The notes under the pieces were generated by a model, which did no database searches, was not told the origin of the DNA, and worked only from the letters and a program-made list of their open reading frames with translations. A stretch of DNA of 17,488 nt from Arcobacter sp. UBA7394 (GTDB lineage Bacteria; Campylobacterota; Campylobacteria; Campylobacterales; Arcobacteraceae). The DNA is taken from contig DKNG01000145.1 of assembly GCA_002470185.1 (NCBI GenBank), positions 641 through 18,128 of the forward strand. Reading direction: 5' to 3'. Of the stretch, positions 1 through 7,272 are shown piece by piece; positions within the stretch are counted from its first letter, which is position 1, and the number at the start of each line of letters is the position of its first letter. A program made the translations under genes and the position numbers.

Positions 1-332
1 TTTCTATATTTGATAGCACCAATTTCAATAACTTGAAAACCTTTTTTAACTGATGAGCCATTTGTTTCAATATCAACAATACAAAAAGTTTGTTCTTCAA
101 TACTATTTCTTGTAGTTTTTAAATATATATTATTCTCATCATCAAATTCTAATGGTAAACCATTAGAAAGTAATAATTCAAATTCTAATTCAGGATTATC
201 AAAAAAAGTATCACTCGATTCATTTAACATACTTAAAAATATATCATAGTTAATAGGAGCAAGTACAAGTTTATCAATTAAATTAATAAGTTTTGGTTTA
301 GCTTTAGGAATTATTCTTTTTTTAAATTTCAT
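1..332 (-). CDS. dnaQ: DnaQ-like 3'-5' exonuclease (DNA polymerase III epsilon type), N-terminal part
   Basis: Partial gene: the ATG is at 330-332 and the reading frame leaves the left edge after about 110 codons. Residues 1-80 are a charged, helix-rich lead-in with no motif I recognise. Residue 83 onward reads FCIVDIETNG, then VIEIGAIKY near residues 101-109. This is the Exo I motif of DEDD exonucleases, with metal-binding D87 and E89. The family removes mispaired 3' ends for DNA polymerase III or acts in repair. The start overlaps the last 11 bases of trpF, so translation is probably coupled. In Campylobacter jejuni rpe and dnaQ are neighbours, which supports the assignment. The ExoII and ExoIII motifs lie outside the window, so another DnaQ-fold exonuclease remains possible. 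Confidence 0.8.
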   Translation of the reverse strand, partial: MKFKKRIIPKAKPKLINLIDKLVLAPINYDIFLSMLNESSDTFFDNPELEFELLLSNGLPLEFDDENNIYLKTTRNSIEEQTFCIVDIETNGSSVKKGFQVIEIGAIKYR

Positions 333-915
333 TTGCCGCGTTTATAAAATTAATCATTTTTTGTTTGTCTTTTTTGCCCTTTGAGGCTTCAACACCAGAA
401 CTTACATCAAGACCATAAAATTTAAAACCTTTTAATTCTTGAAGATTATTTTCATTTAAACCACCAGCTAAGATGATATTAGTATTATCTTTTTTATCAA
501 ACCATTCAAGAGCAACTCTTTTACCCTCTCCACCAAATGATTCGACAAAAGCATCAACTAAAACAAACTCATCAGGAGCTATATTTTTTATATCTTCTTT
601 ACTTTTAGCTCTTAATACTTTTATATATCTTACATCTAAAGAGTTAAAATCTGTATAGTTATCATCATCTATGATTTGAGCTAATTGCATTTTTGCATTA
701 TTACAGGCTTGTTTGATAAATGAATTATCTTCATTTACAAACAGACCTACTGTCATTACAAAAGGAGGTAGTTTTTCTACAATTTTTCTAGCTGCAAAAG
801 GTTCTATAAATCTAGGTGACTTGGGATAAAAAACAAATCCTAAAGCATCTGCACCTGCATTTATAGCATCAAGAGCATCTTCTAAATTAGTAATACCACA
901 AATTTTTACTTTCAT
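322..915 (-). CDS. trpF: Phosphoribosylanthranilate isomerase
   Basis: This enzyme converts N-(5'-phosphoribosyl)anthranilate to CdRP, the third step of tryptophan synthesis, in the cytoplasm. The 197-residue length fits a single-domain TrpF (beta/alpha)8 barrel. Family marks are KVKICGIT at residues 2-9 with the catalytic Cys at 6, ALGFVFYPKSPR at 24-35, the catalytic-acid candidate D121 in VLVDAF, and the phosphate-binding segments LAGGL (149-153) and GLDVSSGVE (168-176). The ATG at 913-915 follows the rpe stop by one base, and its AGG ribosome site lies inside the end of rpe. The 3' end overlaps the exonuclease gene. No other trp gene is in view, so here trpF is separate from a trp operon. 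Confidence 0.96.
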   Translation of the reverse strand: MKVKICGITNLEDALDAINAGADALGFVFYPKSPRFIEPFAARKIVEKLPPFVMTVGLFVNEDNSFIKQACNNAKMQLAQIIDDDNYTDFNSLDVRYIKVLRAKSKEDIKNIAPDEFVLVDAFVESFGGEGKRVALEWFDKKDNTNIILAGGLNENNLQELKGFKFYGLDVSSGVEASKGKKDKQKMINFINAANEI

Positions 916-916
916 A

Positions 917-1558
917 TTAAACCTGTAAACTCTTTATAGCTTCACCATAATTATCATTTCCAAATACAAATGATCCAGCAACTACTACGTCAACCCCTGC
1001 ATCTTTAAGTTCATGGATGTTTTTATCATTAACACCTCCATCAACTTCGATAAGACAGGCTGGGTTTCTTTTATTAATTAATTCTTTTAATTGTTTTGCT
1101 TTTTCAACAACCGAAGGAATAAACTTTTGTCCACCAAATCCAGGATTTACTGACATTAATAAAACCATATCTAAATCTTCTAATAAATACTCAATAGTTG
1201 AAGGATTTGCATGTGGATTTAAAACGATTGCTGGTTTAATTCCATGAGATCTAATTTGTTGAATAAGTCTATGAGGGTGTTTTTCACTCTCAATATGAAA
1301 TGAGATATACTCTGGTTTTATAGGAGCGAATAAATCTACGAAAAATGAATTATTTTCAACCATTAAGTGAACATCTAATGGTTTAGTTGCAGCTTTTGCA
1401 ACTGGATTTACAACAACAGGACCAATAGTCATGTTTGGTACAAAGTGACCATCCATTACATCTACGTGAATTAAATCACATCCACCATCACAAATAGCTT
1501 TGATTTCCTCATCTAGTTTTCCAAAATCTGCTGATAATATCGAAGGAGCTACAAGCAT
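917..1558 (-). CDS. rpe: Ribulose-phosphate 3-epimerase
   Basis: Rpe interconverts ribulose 5-phosphate and xylulose 5-phosphate in the pentose phosphate pathway. The 213 residues match the usual family length. The signature HVDVMDGHFVPN occupies residues 31-42. Expected metal ligands are H31, D33, H64 (in DVHLMVE) and D173 (in EVDGGV). MSVNPGFGGQ at 135-144 is the conserved phosphate-binding loop region. The ATG at 1556-1558 has an AAGG site about 8 bases upstream and a good extended -10 element about 30 bases upstream. It is the first gene of an rpe-trpF-dnaQ unit with almost no spacing. Confidence 0.97.
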   Translation of the reverse strand: MLVAPSILSADFGKLDEEIKAICDGGCDLIHVDVMDGHFVPNMTIGPVVVNPVAKAATKPLDVHLMVENNSFFVDLFAPIKPEYISFHIESEKHPHRLIQQIRSHGIKPAIVLNPHANPSTIEYLLEDLDMVLLMSVNPGFGGQKFIPSVVEKAKQLKELINKRNPACLIEVDGGVNDKNIHELKDAGVDVVVAGSFVFGNDNYGEAIKSLQV

Positions 1559-1590
1559 ATAATAACCTTTTTAATTTATAATTTTTCGCG

Positions 1591-1599
1591 ATTATATCA
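1591..1599 (-). promoter_or_regulatory. Extended -10 promoter of the rpe operon
   Basis: On the minus strand the sequence is TGATATAAT, an extended -10 (TG, one base, TATAAT). Transcription would start near 1584, giving a leader of about 26 nt before the rpe ATG. No -35 hexamer is evident, as is usual in Campylobacterota. The rest of the 159-bp gap up to pldA holds AT-rich sequence only. The pldA promoter must also lie there; TGTAAAAT at 1681-1688 is a weak candidate. Confidence 0.6.
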
Positions 1600-1717
1600 T
1601 TATCTCTCTTTTATTAAGTATAGAGTTCTTTACTTTAAAAAAAATTATTACAAATACAATAAAAACGTAATATATATTAGTGTAAAATCAATAATAATAT
1701 TATTTTAAAGGGATTTT

Positions 1718-2725
1718 ATGAAATACAAATTATTATTATTTATATTTATTTATGTTTACTCAAACGCACAAACAAGCGAAGAGTTTTTTAAAAAAGCGCA
1801 GGAGTATGAAAACAATAATGATCATAAAAAAGCTATGGAGTTTTATAAAAAAGCTTACATTCAAAAAAATAAAGTAGATAAGTTAGTAAATGAACTAAAT
1901 AAAAAAGATGAAATACAAACATTTACAAAAATAAAAAAAGAGTTCTATGCAAAAAAGATGTCTAAATCAGATGATCCTGAGACAAAAAAAACAATAGAAC
2001 AAGTTATAACTTCAGACTTTGAACTATATCCATATAAGAAAAACTATTTAATGCCTGTAACTTATGATTTAAATGAAAGAGGTGATAGACAACAATTTGA
2101 AACTAAATTTCAATTTTCAGTTGAAAAGCCTATATCTTATGATTTTTTTGGTCTTGACGAAACCATATCCTTTGCATATACACAAAAATCATTTTGGCAA
2201 ACAAGCCAAAACTCTTCTCCTTTTAGAGAAACTAACTATCAACCAGAGATCTTTGCCCTATTCCCTTATGAAAATAGTGATCATATAAAAGCATATAAAG
2301 TATCATTAATTCATGAATCAAATGGACGAAATAATGAATTTTCAAGGTCTTGGAATAGAATTTATTTAGAAACATATTTAAAACTATCTAATTTATTTAT
2401 AATTCCTAAAGTTTGGTATAGAATACCAGAAAAAGTAGATGAAGATGATAATCCTAATATTGATAAATACTTAGGATATGGAGATTTAACATTCTTTTAT
2501 CCATATAAAAAACATATTTTTGAATTAAAACTAAGAAACAATCTTAGGTTAAATTCTCAGAATAAAGGCTCAGCACAAGTTGATTGGACATTCCCTTTAC
2601 CTTATTCAGTAGGAGAGACTAATAGTTTTGGATTTATTCAAATATTCTCTGGATATGGTGAGAGTTTAATTGATTATGATAAAGAAATTAATAAAATAGG
2701 ATTTGGAATAGCCTTATCAAGATAA
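1718..2725 (+). CDS. pldA: Outer membrane phospholipase A1 with TPR-like N-terminal extension
   Basis: PldA hydrolyses phospholipids that reach the outer leaflet of the outer membrane. The protein has a short signal peptide (about residues 1-17, ending SNA). A helical segment at about 20-50 looks like one TPR/Sel1 repeat (FFKKAQEYENNNDHKKAMEF). The beta-barrel phospholipase domain starts at about residue 105. The active-site motif HESNGR starts at H199, with nucleophile S201. N213 in SRSWNR lies 14 residues after the His, the same spacing as His142/Ser144/Asn156 in E. coli. At 335 residues it is longer than E. coli PldA (about 289), mainly because of the extension. The start has AAAGGG six to seven bases upstream. 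It converges on the cytochrome gene, and its stop codon lies inside a hairpin. Confidence 0.93.
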   Translation: MKYKLLLFIFIYVYSNAQTSEEFFKKAQEYENNNDHKKAMEFYKKAYIQKNKVDKLVNELNKKDEIQTFTKIKKEFYAKKMSKSDDPETKKTIEQVITSDFELYPYKKNYLMPVTYDLNERGDRQQFETKFQFSVEKPISYDFFGLDETISFAYTQKSFWQTSQNSSPFRETNYQPEIFALFPYENSDHIKAYKVSLIHESNGRNNEFSRSWNRIYLETYLKLSNLFIIPKVWYRIPEKVDEDDNPNIDKYLGYGDLTFFYPYKKHIFELKLRNNLRLNSQNKGSAQVDWTFPLPYSVGETNSFGFIQIFSGYGESLIDYDKEINKIGFGIALSR

Positions 2726-2732
2726 GGCTATT
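2707..2732. terminator. Bidirectional hairpin terminator between pldA and cytochrome c gene
   Basis: A perfect 12-bp inverted repeat (AATAGCCTTATC and its complement) has only AA between the arms. It contains the pldA stop (TAA, 2723-2725) in the right arm and the cytochrome stop (TAG, 2728-2730 on the minus strand) at the same place on the other strand. A TTTCTT run follows on the plus side. The symmetry and the convergent genes fit a terminator serving both directions. Confidence 0.8.
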
Positions 2733-3162
2733 TCTTAAGAGTTTTAATATACGTGTATATAGCTTCTACTTCTTCTTCAACTAAGAAATAAGTAGGCATT
2801 ACATTTGAGTAATATACAAGTTTTTCACACACTTGTTCTGGAGTAAATTTTTTCTTTTTATTTTTTTTTGAATTAACTTTTGAAGAGAACTTTCCATATT
2901 TTACATTTGTAATACTAGGAATTACAAGGGAACAGTTATATTCAATTTTATTGTAAGTGTGTTTAAAATTTACAATACTTTTTCCTTTGGCATCATTACC
3001 ATGGCAAGTATTACAACCAATTCCTCTTGGATTATTAAAAAGCATTTTCCCATATTCCGCTTTTGTAATAAATGAATTATCATCAGAAGATGTTAAAACA
3101 TCACTAGCAAAAGTAAAACTAAAAAATGATACTAAAAATATACTAATTACAATTTTTTTCAT
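2728..3162 (-). CDS. Periplasmic monoheme c-type cytochrome
   Basis: A 144-residue protein with a Sec signal peptide (KK, then a hydrophobic stretch, cleavage near FAS-DV at residue 20). The single heme-binding CNTCH motif has C50, C53 and H54. M122 in NVMPTYF is the likely axial heme ligand, and the C-terminal helix (EVEAIYTYIKTLK) is typical of class I cytochromes. It is a small periplasmic electron carrier; the redox partner cannot be told from the neighbours. A lysine-rich loop (residues 99-105) between heme and Met is encoded partly by a run of nine A. Two further cysteines, C77 and C112, are outside the heme motif. The Nudix gene is 49 bp upstream on the same strand. The ribosome site before the ATG is weak (TAGAG). 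Confidence 0.9.
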   Translation of the reverse strand: MKKIVISIFLVSFFSFTFASDVLTSSDDNSFITKAEYGKMLFNNPRGIGCNTCHGNDAKGKSIVNFKHTYNKIEYNCSLVIPSITNVKYGKFSSKVNSKKNKKKKFTPEQVCEKLVYYSNVMPTYFLVEEEVEAIYTYIKTLKK

Positions 3163-3211
3163 TATGACTCTATTTTGTTATATTTTGGATTTTAATATAT
3201 TTTTTATAAGA

Positions 3212-3781
3212 TTAAGATTTATTTTTCAAAAACCAGTAAAAAGAGAACATTAATCCTGGAGTTTTTGCTTTTGATTCATCAAAAATAAATTCATCACTTT
3301 TTTCAATTGGCAGATACATAAGTTCAATTTGTTCATCATTTATTCCACCGCCATCATGGATTTTCATAGAATCACTTATTTTTGCATAAAATAGAGTTTG
3401 AAGACCACCACTAACCCCAACATTAGTATAAAAAGAAGATATTTTTTCAATAGATTCTAATGGCACATCAAAACCACATTCTTCATCAATTTCTTCTTTT
3501 GCAATTTGTTCTAATGATTTGTTTTTATCAACAATACCTGCACATAATTCATAAGTAAAAAGCTTACTTTTATCATTAAGGTATACAGGTGGTCGGAACT
3601 GTTTTACAAGTACAAATGAGTTTTTTTCTTCATGGTATAAAAGTACAGCAACAGAATCAAAACTTTTAACTGCTTCCCACTGTTTATTTATGCCATTTTG
3701 ATTATAAGTAATTTTAACAGGATGGACAAACTTTGTATCTTCTAAAGTAGATATTTTAAAATCTTTAATTATATTATTCAT
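3212..3781 (-). CDS. Nudix hydrolase, NUDT14-like (UDP-sugar/ADP-ribose pyrophosphatase)
   Basis: A 189-residue cytoplasmic Nudix enzyme. The stretch from YELCAGIVD (77-85) to EECGF (100-104), then FYTNVGVSGG (118-126), GGGINDE (144-150) and the C-terminal FYWFL closely recalls NUDT14-type UDP-glucose pyrophosphatases, which cut UDP-sugars or ADP-ribose into a sugar phosphate and a nucleotide. The Nudix box spans 82-104. Catalytic E97, E100 and E101 are present, but the usual Arg (position 96) is Glu and the first box Glu (88) is Lys. NUDT14 also departs from the consensus at the Arg. The ATG has only a weak purine-rich site upstream. The gene lies just downstream of the histidine kinase terminator, so it probably has its own promoter (TAGAAT at 3799-3804 is a candidate). 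Confidence 0.85.
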   Translation of the reverse strand: MNNIIKDFKISTLEDTKFVHPVKITYNQNGINKQWEAVKSFDSVAVLLYHEEKNSFVLVKQFRPPVYLNDKSKLFTYELCAGIVDKNKSLEQIAKEEIDEECGFDVPLESIEKISSFYTNVGVSGGLQTLFYAKISDSMKIHDGGGINDEQIELMYLPIEKSDEFIFDESKAKTPGLMFSFYWFLKNKS

Positions 3782-3812
3782 AAAAGTTCTTTCTATTGAT
3801 TCTATATACTTT

Positions 3813-3849
3813 AGACTAAAAAGTATTTTAAAATACTACTTTTTAGTCT
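3813..3849 (-). terminator. Terminator hairpin of the two-component operon
   Basis: Arms 3813-3825 and 3837-3849 are perfect 13-bp complements, with an 11-base loop that can itself pair further (AGTATTTTAAAATACT at 3822-3837). The histidine kinase stop codon (3836-3838) lies at the edge of the stem. On the minus strand the second arm carries a run of five T. This should end the regulator-kinase transcript before the Nudix gene. Confidence 0.7.
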
Positions 3850-5032
3850 CTAATTTGCAATTTGCTCCAACAACAATTGATGAGAAGTCAATATAAAAAG
3901 AAGAACCTTTTTCAATCTGTGATTCTAAACTCATTATTAAATCGTATTCAGCACAAATTCTTTTTACAATATCAAGACCAATACCAAAACCGCCCTCAAT
4001 ATTATTACCTCTTTTATATCTTTTGAATATCTCTTTTTGTTCTTCTTCACTAATACCAATACCATGATCTTCAACACATAAAAAATTATCTTTGATTTTC
4101 ACATTAACTGTTGAATTGCTATTACTATATTTTACAGAATTTGAAATAAGGTTATTTACAATTTTTTGTGTTTTAGTTCTATCCATTAAAATAATACAAG
4201 ACTCTAGTTCTGCTTCAATTACAATATTTTTTGTAATTGAAATATCATTAAAGTAATCTACACTTTCAGATACTAAATCTTTTAAATCAAACTCTTGATG
4301 AACATCTTCATTCATTTCATTAAAAGCTGAGAAATGAATATCATTATATATTTGAGATATTTGTTTTGTACTACTTGTAATATACTTCATCATTTTTTCA
4401 GGATTCTTACCCTTTTTAAGCATAGAAACTGAAGTCATAAGTACGGTAATTGGAGTATTTAATTCATGTGCAGAATCTTTGATAAATTTATCCATATGTT
4501 CCACTTTTTCACGAACTGGTTTTAATAAAATTTTAGCAAGTAAATAAGCAATAAATCCAATAAATATCGCACACATAACAAGGACAATTAGTATATATAT
4601 TTTTAGTTTATTTTTATCAATTGAACCTTGACAAGTCTCTAAAACAATATATTTAATCGGAATCATTTTTTCATCAATAACAGCAATGTAGAAGTTAAAT
4701 CTATCTTTTGCATAAATACTTTTTGATAAATCAACATATTTCTTACCATCTAAATAAGAATAAATTAGTTTTTTGTTTTTGTCGTATAGAGCATATTTAA
4801 TATGATCCGATTTAAGCTTATCAGGAACAAATTTTTCATTCTTCATATAACTGTTCATAATGTCAGTTTTTACTTGCATAGAGGCATTACTAAGCTCCAT
4901 ATCACAAGATTCCTGAAGCATTCTAACTTCATTATTGTAATAAGTATACAAAATAACACCTACTAATAAAATAGCAGATCCCATGTATATTGATAAAAAA
5001 CTAATTAATGCTTTCTTCTCATTTCTGTTCAA
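3836..5032 (-). CDS. Sensor histidine kinase of a two-component system
   Basis: A 398-residue inner-membrane kinase. The first membrane helix is at about residues 9-31, a periplasmic sensor region of about 115 residues follows, and the second helix is at about 144-169. The HisKA helix has the phospho-acceptor H189 in DSAHELNTPI. The ATPase domain shows the N box (NNLISNSVKY, 293-302), G1 (DHGIG, 322-326), F box (IFKRYKRG, 335-342) and G2 (GFGIGL, 348-353). There is little room for a HAMP domain between the second helix and HisKA. The start is TTG at 5030-5032, with TAGGA seven bases upstream; it overlaps the end of the regulator gene by 14 bases, so they form an operon. The sensor domain resembles nothing I can name, so the signal is unknown. 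Confidence 0.93.
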   Translation of the reverse strand: MNRNEKKALISFLSIYMGSAILLVGVILYTYYNNEVRMLQESCDMELSNASMQVKTDIMNSYMKNEKFVPDKLKSDHIKYALYDKNKKLIYSYLDGKKYVDLSKSIYAKDRFNFYIAVIDEKMIPIKYIVLETCQGSIDKNKLKIYILIVLVMCAIFIGFIAYLLAKILLKPVREKVEHMDKFIKDSAHELNTPITVLMTSVSMLKKGKNPEKMMKYITSSTKQISQIYNDIHFSAFNEMNEDVHQEFDLKDLVSESVDYFNDISITKNIVIEAELESCIILMDRTKTQKIVNNLISNSVKYSNSNSTVNVKIKDNFLCVEDHGIGISEEEQKEIFKRYKRGNNIEGGFGIGLDIVKRICAEYDLIMSLESQIEKGSSFYIDFSSIVVGANCKLETKK

Positions 5033-5684
5033 ACTTGTATCCTATTCCTCGAATTGTGACGATTCTTTCTTTTCCTACAATTTCTCTTAGGTTTTTAATA
5101 TAAACTCTAATAGTAGCATCAGTAGGCATATCTTCATAAGCCCAAATATTTTGCAGTAACTCTTCACTTGATACCACTCTATTTTTATGAGTGCAAAAGT
5201 ATTTTAGAATATCTCTTTCTTTTTGAGCAATACTAATACTTTTTCCTTTTAATGTAATCTGACAAGAATCTGGATCAAAAATAGTATTATCATCTATAAT
5301 AATTTGTGCATTTTGTTCAATTGAGAATTGTCTACATAATTTTAAAATTCTTTGATCTAATTCTTCTAAGTCAAATGGTTTCTTAATATAATCATCAACG
5401 CCATTTTCAAAGGAGTCTTTTAAATGTTTAGTATCTTGATATGCTGTAAGCATAATTGCAGGAGTAGAGTTTTTGTAATCTTCTCTGATAGTTTTTAAAA
5501 CTTCCATACCAGTCATAATTGGAGTATTAATATCAAGTAAAGCTAAATCAAATTTTTCATCAATTAAATACTCTAAAGCCTCTTGACCATTTGTACATAA
5601 AGTTAAATCATAACCCTTATCTTCAAGGTGATCACTTAATAAATCATTTAATGCCGCATCATCTTCTAGTAATAAAACTTTCAT
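5019..5684 (-). CDS. OmpR/PhoB-family response regulator
   Basis: A two-domain transcription regulator. The receiver domain (about 1-118) has the acidic pocket LLLEDD and phospho-acceptor Asp in LALLDINTP (residue 51 from this start), followed by the Thr of MLTAYQ and the Lys of IKKPFD. The winged-helix DNA-binding domain has VRVYIKNLR-like recognition (ATIRVYIKNLREIVG) and ends GIGYKFE. The frame opens at ATG 5688-5690, but AGGA touches that codon directly. It sits six bases before the second ATG at 5682-5684, so I start there (221 residues). It is co-transcribed with the overlapping kinase, which should phosphorylate it. Target genes are unknown. Confidence 0.95.
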   Translation of the reverse strand: MKVLLLEDDAALNDLLSDHLEDKGYDLTLCTNGQEALEYLIDEKFDLALLDINTPIMTGMEVLKTIREDYKNSTPAIMLTAYQDTKHLKDSFENGVDDYIKKPFDLEELDQRILKLCRQFSIEQNAQIIIDDNTIFDPDSCQITLKGKSISIAQKERDILKYFCTHKNRVVSSEELLQNIWAYEDMPTDATIRVYIKNLREIVGKERIVTIRGIGYKFEQK

Positions 5685-5710
5685 AAACATTCCTATTATA
5701 TATAATTTCT

Positions 5711-5716
5711 ATTATA
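5711..5716 (-). promoter_or_regulatory. -10 element of the two-component operon
   Basis: TATAAT on the minus strand, predicting a start near 5704 and a leader of about 20 nt before the regulator ATG. A second TATAAT at about 5699-5704 lies too close to the ribosome site to serve this gene. No -35 box is seen. Confidence 0.45.
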
Positions 5717-5742
5717 TTATAATTTTGTTTATGACTTGTGTA

Positions 5743-6498
5743 TTAAACGATTTTAAAATATTTTAGGATTTTACTTTGAATAGCTACATAAGAAACTGAA
5801 GCAATTAAAGCAATTATAGTTCCCCAGAATATTCCATAAGGACCATAAGTAAAATAAACAACTAATGAATAAATAACTACAGAGCTTAATCCAAATGGTG
5901 TGTTTTTTATAATAGTTCTAGCTTGTAAATTACTATGTCTAAAGTGTATTATTAATAGTAGTGGTAATAAAATAGTAGGAAAGGCTGAAAATATACCTGC
6001 TAAATTAGCTGATACATATTGTGGTAAGCTTGAAACTATTAAAAATATTGTTATAGTAAGAATTGATCTAAAAACTAAGTCAGAAAAAGAAATTTTCTCT
6101 TTTTTCTCAATTTTATAATTCTCTTTTTTTGAAAAATAAATTGTTGCAATAAGCATTAAGCTTATCACAATTAATGGAGTAAAGACTATGTGCGGTGGTA
6201 CATAAGAGAGTATTAGAGCTATTACTAAATAAAAAATAAAAGAAGTCACTAAACTTAGGGTAACTTCAAGTTTACCCTTGTAGAAAGTGCTTATGTAATA
6301 GCCTATACAAAAGGATAGTGCAGCAAATAGACCATGAATATTATATAATGCTACATTAGTAACATAGTCTACTCCATTTTCAATTGCAAAAAAGATTAGT
6401 GTTATAGAACTCCCTACGGGCAAACCTGATAAAATTCCTGATAACTTAGGAGACAATTTCTCAGCGATAAAACTAAGGGTTAAGACTAGACTTACCAC
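5743..6498 (-). CDS. Multi-pass inner membrane protein of unknown function, two-repeat architecture
   Basis: I do not recognise a named family with confidence. The protein is very hydrophobic, with about eight membrane helices. Two halves share a motif: LSPKLSGILSGLP (15-27) and VSANLAGIFSAFP (162-174), each followed by a hydrophobic helix, which suggests an internal duplication as in small transporters. A basic loop (KKENYKIEKKEK, about 124-135) probably faces the cytoplasm. These coordinates begin at the first conventional codon, a GTG at 6496-6498, which has no ribosome site. The true start is probably ATA at 6526-6528, preceded by AAAAGGA with six-base spacing; it adds ten residues (MELLLIKSIS) and completes the first helix. 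Its own -10 element lies at 6553-6558. Confidence 0.75.
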   Translation of the reverse strand: MVSLVLTLSFIAEKLSPKLSGILSGLPVGSSITLIFFAIENGVDYVTNVALYNIHGLFAALSFCIGYYISTFYKGKLEVTLSLVTSFIFYLVIALILSYVPPHIVFTPLIVISLMLIATIYFSKKENYKIEKKEKISFSDLVFRSILTITIFLIVSSLPQYVSANLAGIFSAFPTILLPLLLIIHFRHSNLQARTIIKNTPFGLSSVVIYSLVVYFTYGPYGIFWGTIIALIASVSYVAIQSKILKYFKIV

Positions 6499-6552
6499 GG
6501 AAATTGATTTTATTAGTAGAAGTTCTATAACAAATCCTTTTATTAAGCATGG

Positions 6553-6558
6553 ATTATA
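6553..6558 (-). promoter_or_regulatory. -10 element of the membrane protein gene
   Basis: TATAAT on the minus strand. The predicted start is near 6546, about 18 nt upstream of the ATA codon at 6526-6528, with AAAAGGA between them. This layout suits ATA as the start better than the downstream GTG. Confidence 0.5.
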
Positions 6559-6606
6559 TTAAAGTTTCAATAAATTTCTTATTAATTACAATTAAATTTC
6601 TAAGAA

Positions 6607-7110
6607 TTATCTAAAATTATCGAAAACTAATGGTGCTTTTAATTCTAAGCTCTTTAAATGTTTCATTACATTTTGTAAATCATCAATATTTTTACCACTA
6701 ACTCTGATTTCATCACCTTGATTTACAGCAGTAACTTTTAGTTTTAATTTTTTAATTTCTGATTGAATAGTTTTTGCTTCATCTTTTTCAATACTATCAA
6801 TAATTTTATATGTAAATTTTCTATTTCCACCACTTGCATCTTCTGCTTTTACTTCTTCAAGTGAATTAATTGAAATATCTCTTTTGTTCATTTTTGATAT
6901 TAAAATATCTTTCATAGCATCAACTTTATTATCACTAGAACTAGTTAAAACTAAAGTTTTTGCTCCTTGATTTAAATCGATTTCTTTAATCATACCTTTG
7001 AAGTCATATCTATTATCAATCTCTTTTTGAGATTGAATAACTGCATTTTTCATCTCTTGCATGTCAAGTTTTGCAGATATATCAAATTGATGTTCTTTTG
7101 ATTTTGCCAT
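6607..7110 (-). CDS. yajQ: YajQ family nucleotide-binding protein (DUF520)
   Basis: A 167-residue soluble protein. It has the expected start (EHQFDISAKLDMQE), the conserved block EIDNRYDFKG (residues 30-39), a central DAMKDILISKMNKR and the C-terminal GDEIRVSGKNIDDLQ. Both halves are ferredoxin-like folds in known structures. Family members bind nucleotides or RNA, and a Xanthomonas member binds cyclic di-GMP; the role in this organism is not established. AAGGA lies eight bases before the ATG. The gene stands alone between uraA and the membrane protein gene. Confidence 0.95.
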   Translation of the reverse strand: MAKSKEHQFDISAKLDMQEMKNAVIQSQKEIDNRYDFKGMIKEIDLNQGAKTLVLTSSSDNKVDAMKDILISKMNKRDISINSLEEVKAEDASGGNRKFTYKIIDSIEKDEAKTIQSEIKKLKLKVTAVNQGDEIRVSGKNIDDLQNVMKHLKSLELKAPLVFDNFR

Positions 7111-7143
7111 TTGTTTTCCTTGTAATAATTAAAATTTTTTATT

Positions 7144-7149
7144 ATTGTA
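7144..7149 (-). promoter_or_regulatory. Candidate -10 element of yajQ
   Basis: TACAAT on the minus strand, giving a predicted start near 7137 and a leader of about 27 nt. The rest of the 161-bp gap between yajQ and uraA holds the uraA terminator-like hairpin and otherwise nothing recognisable. Confidence 0.4.
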
Positions 7150-7240
7150 ACTAAGAAAAATAAAGTTTTTAATTAATAAAAAGAAGAGTTAGGAAAGTAT
7201 AGGGTTTAAAGAAATTTGAATTTTTTAGAGCATTGATTAT

Positions 7241-7272
7241 AATTTTAGTTAGGTCTAAACCTAACTAAAATT
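7241..7272 (-). terminator. Hairpin at the end of uraA
   Basis: Perfect 14-bp arms 7241-7254 and 7259-7272 around a CTAA loop. The stem touches the first base of the uraA stop codon (7272-7274). No clean T-run follows on the minus strand, so it may act as a weak terminator or as a 3'-end stabiliser. Confidence 0.6.
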
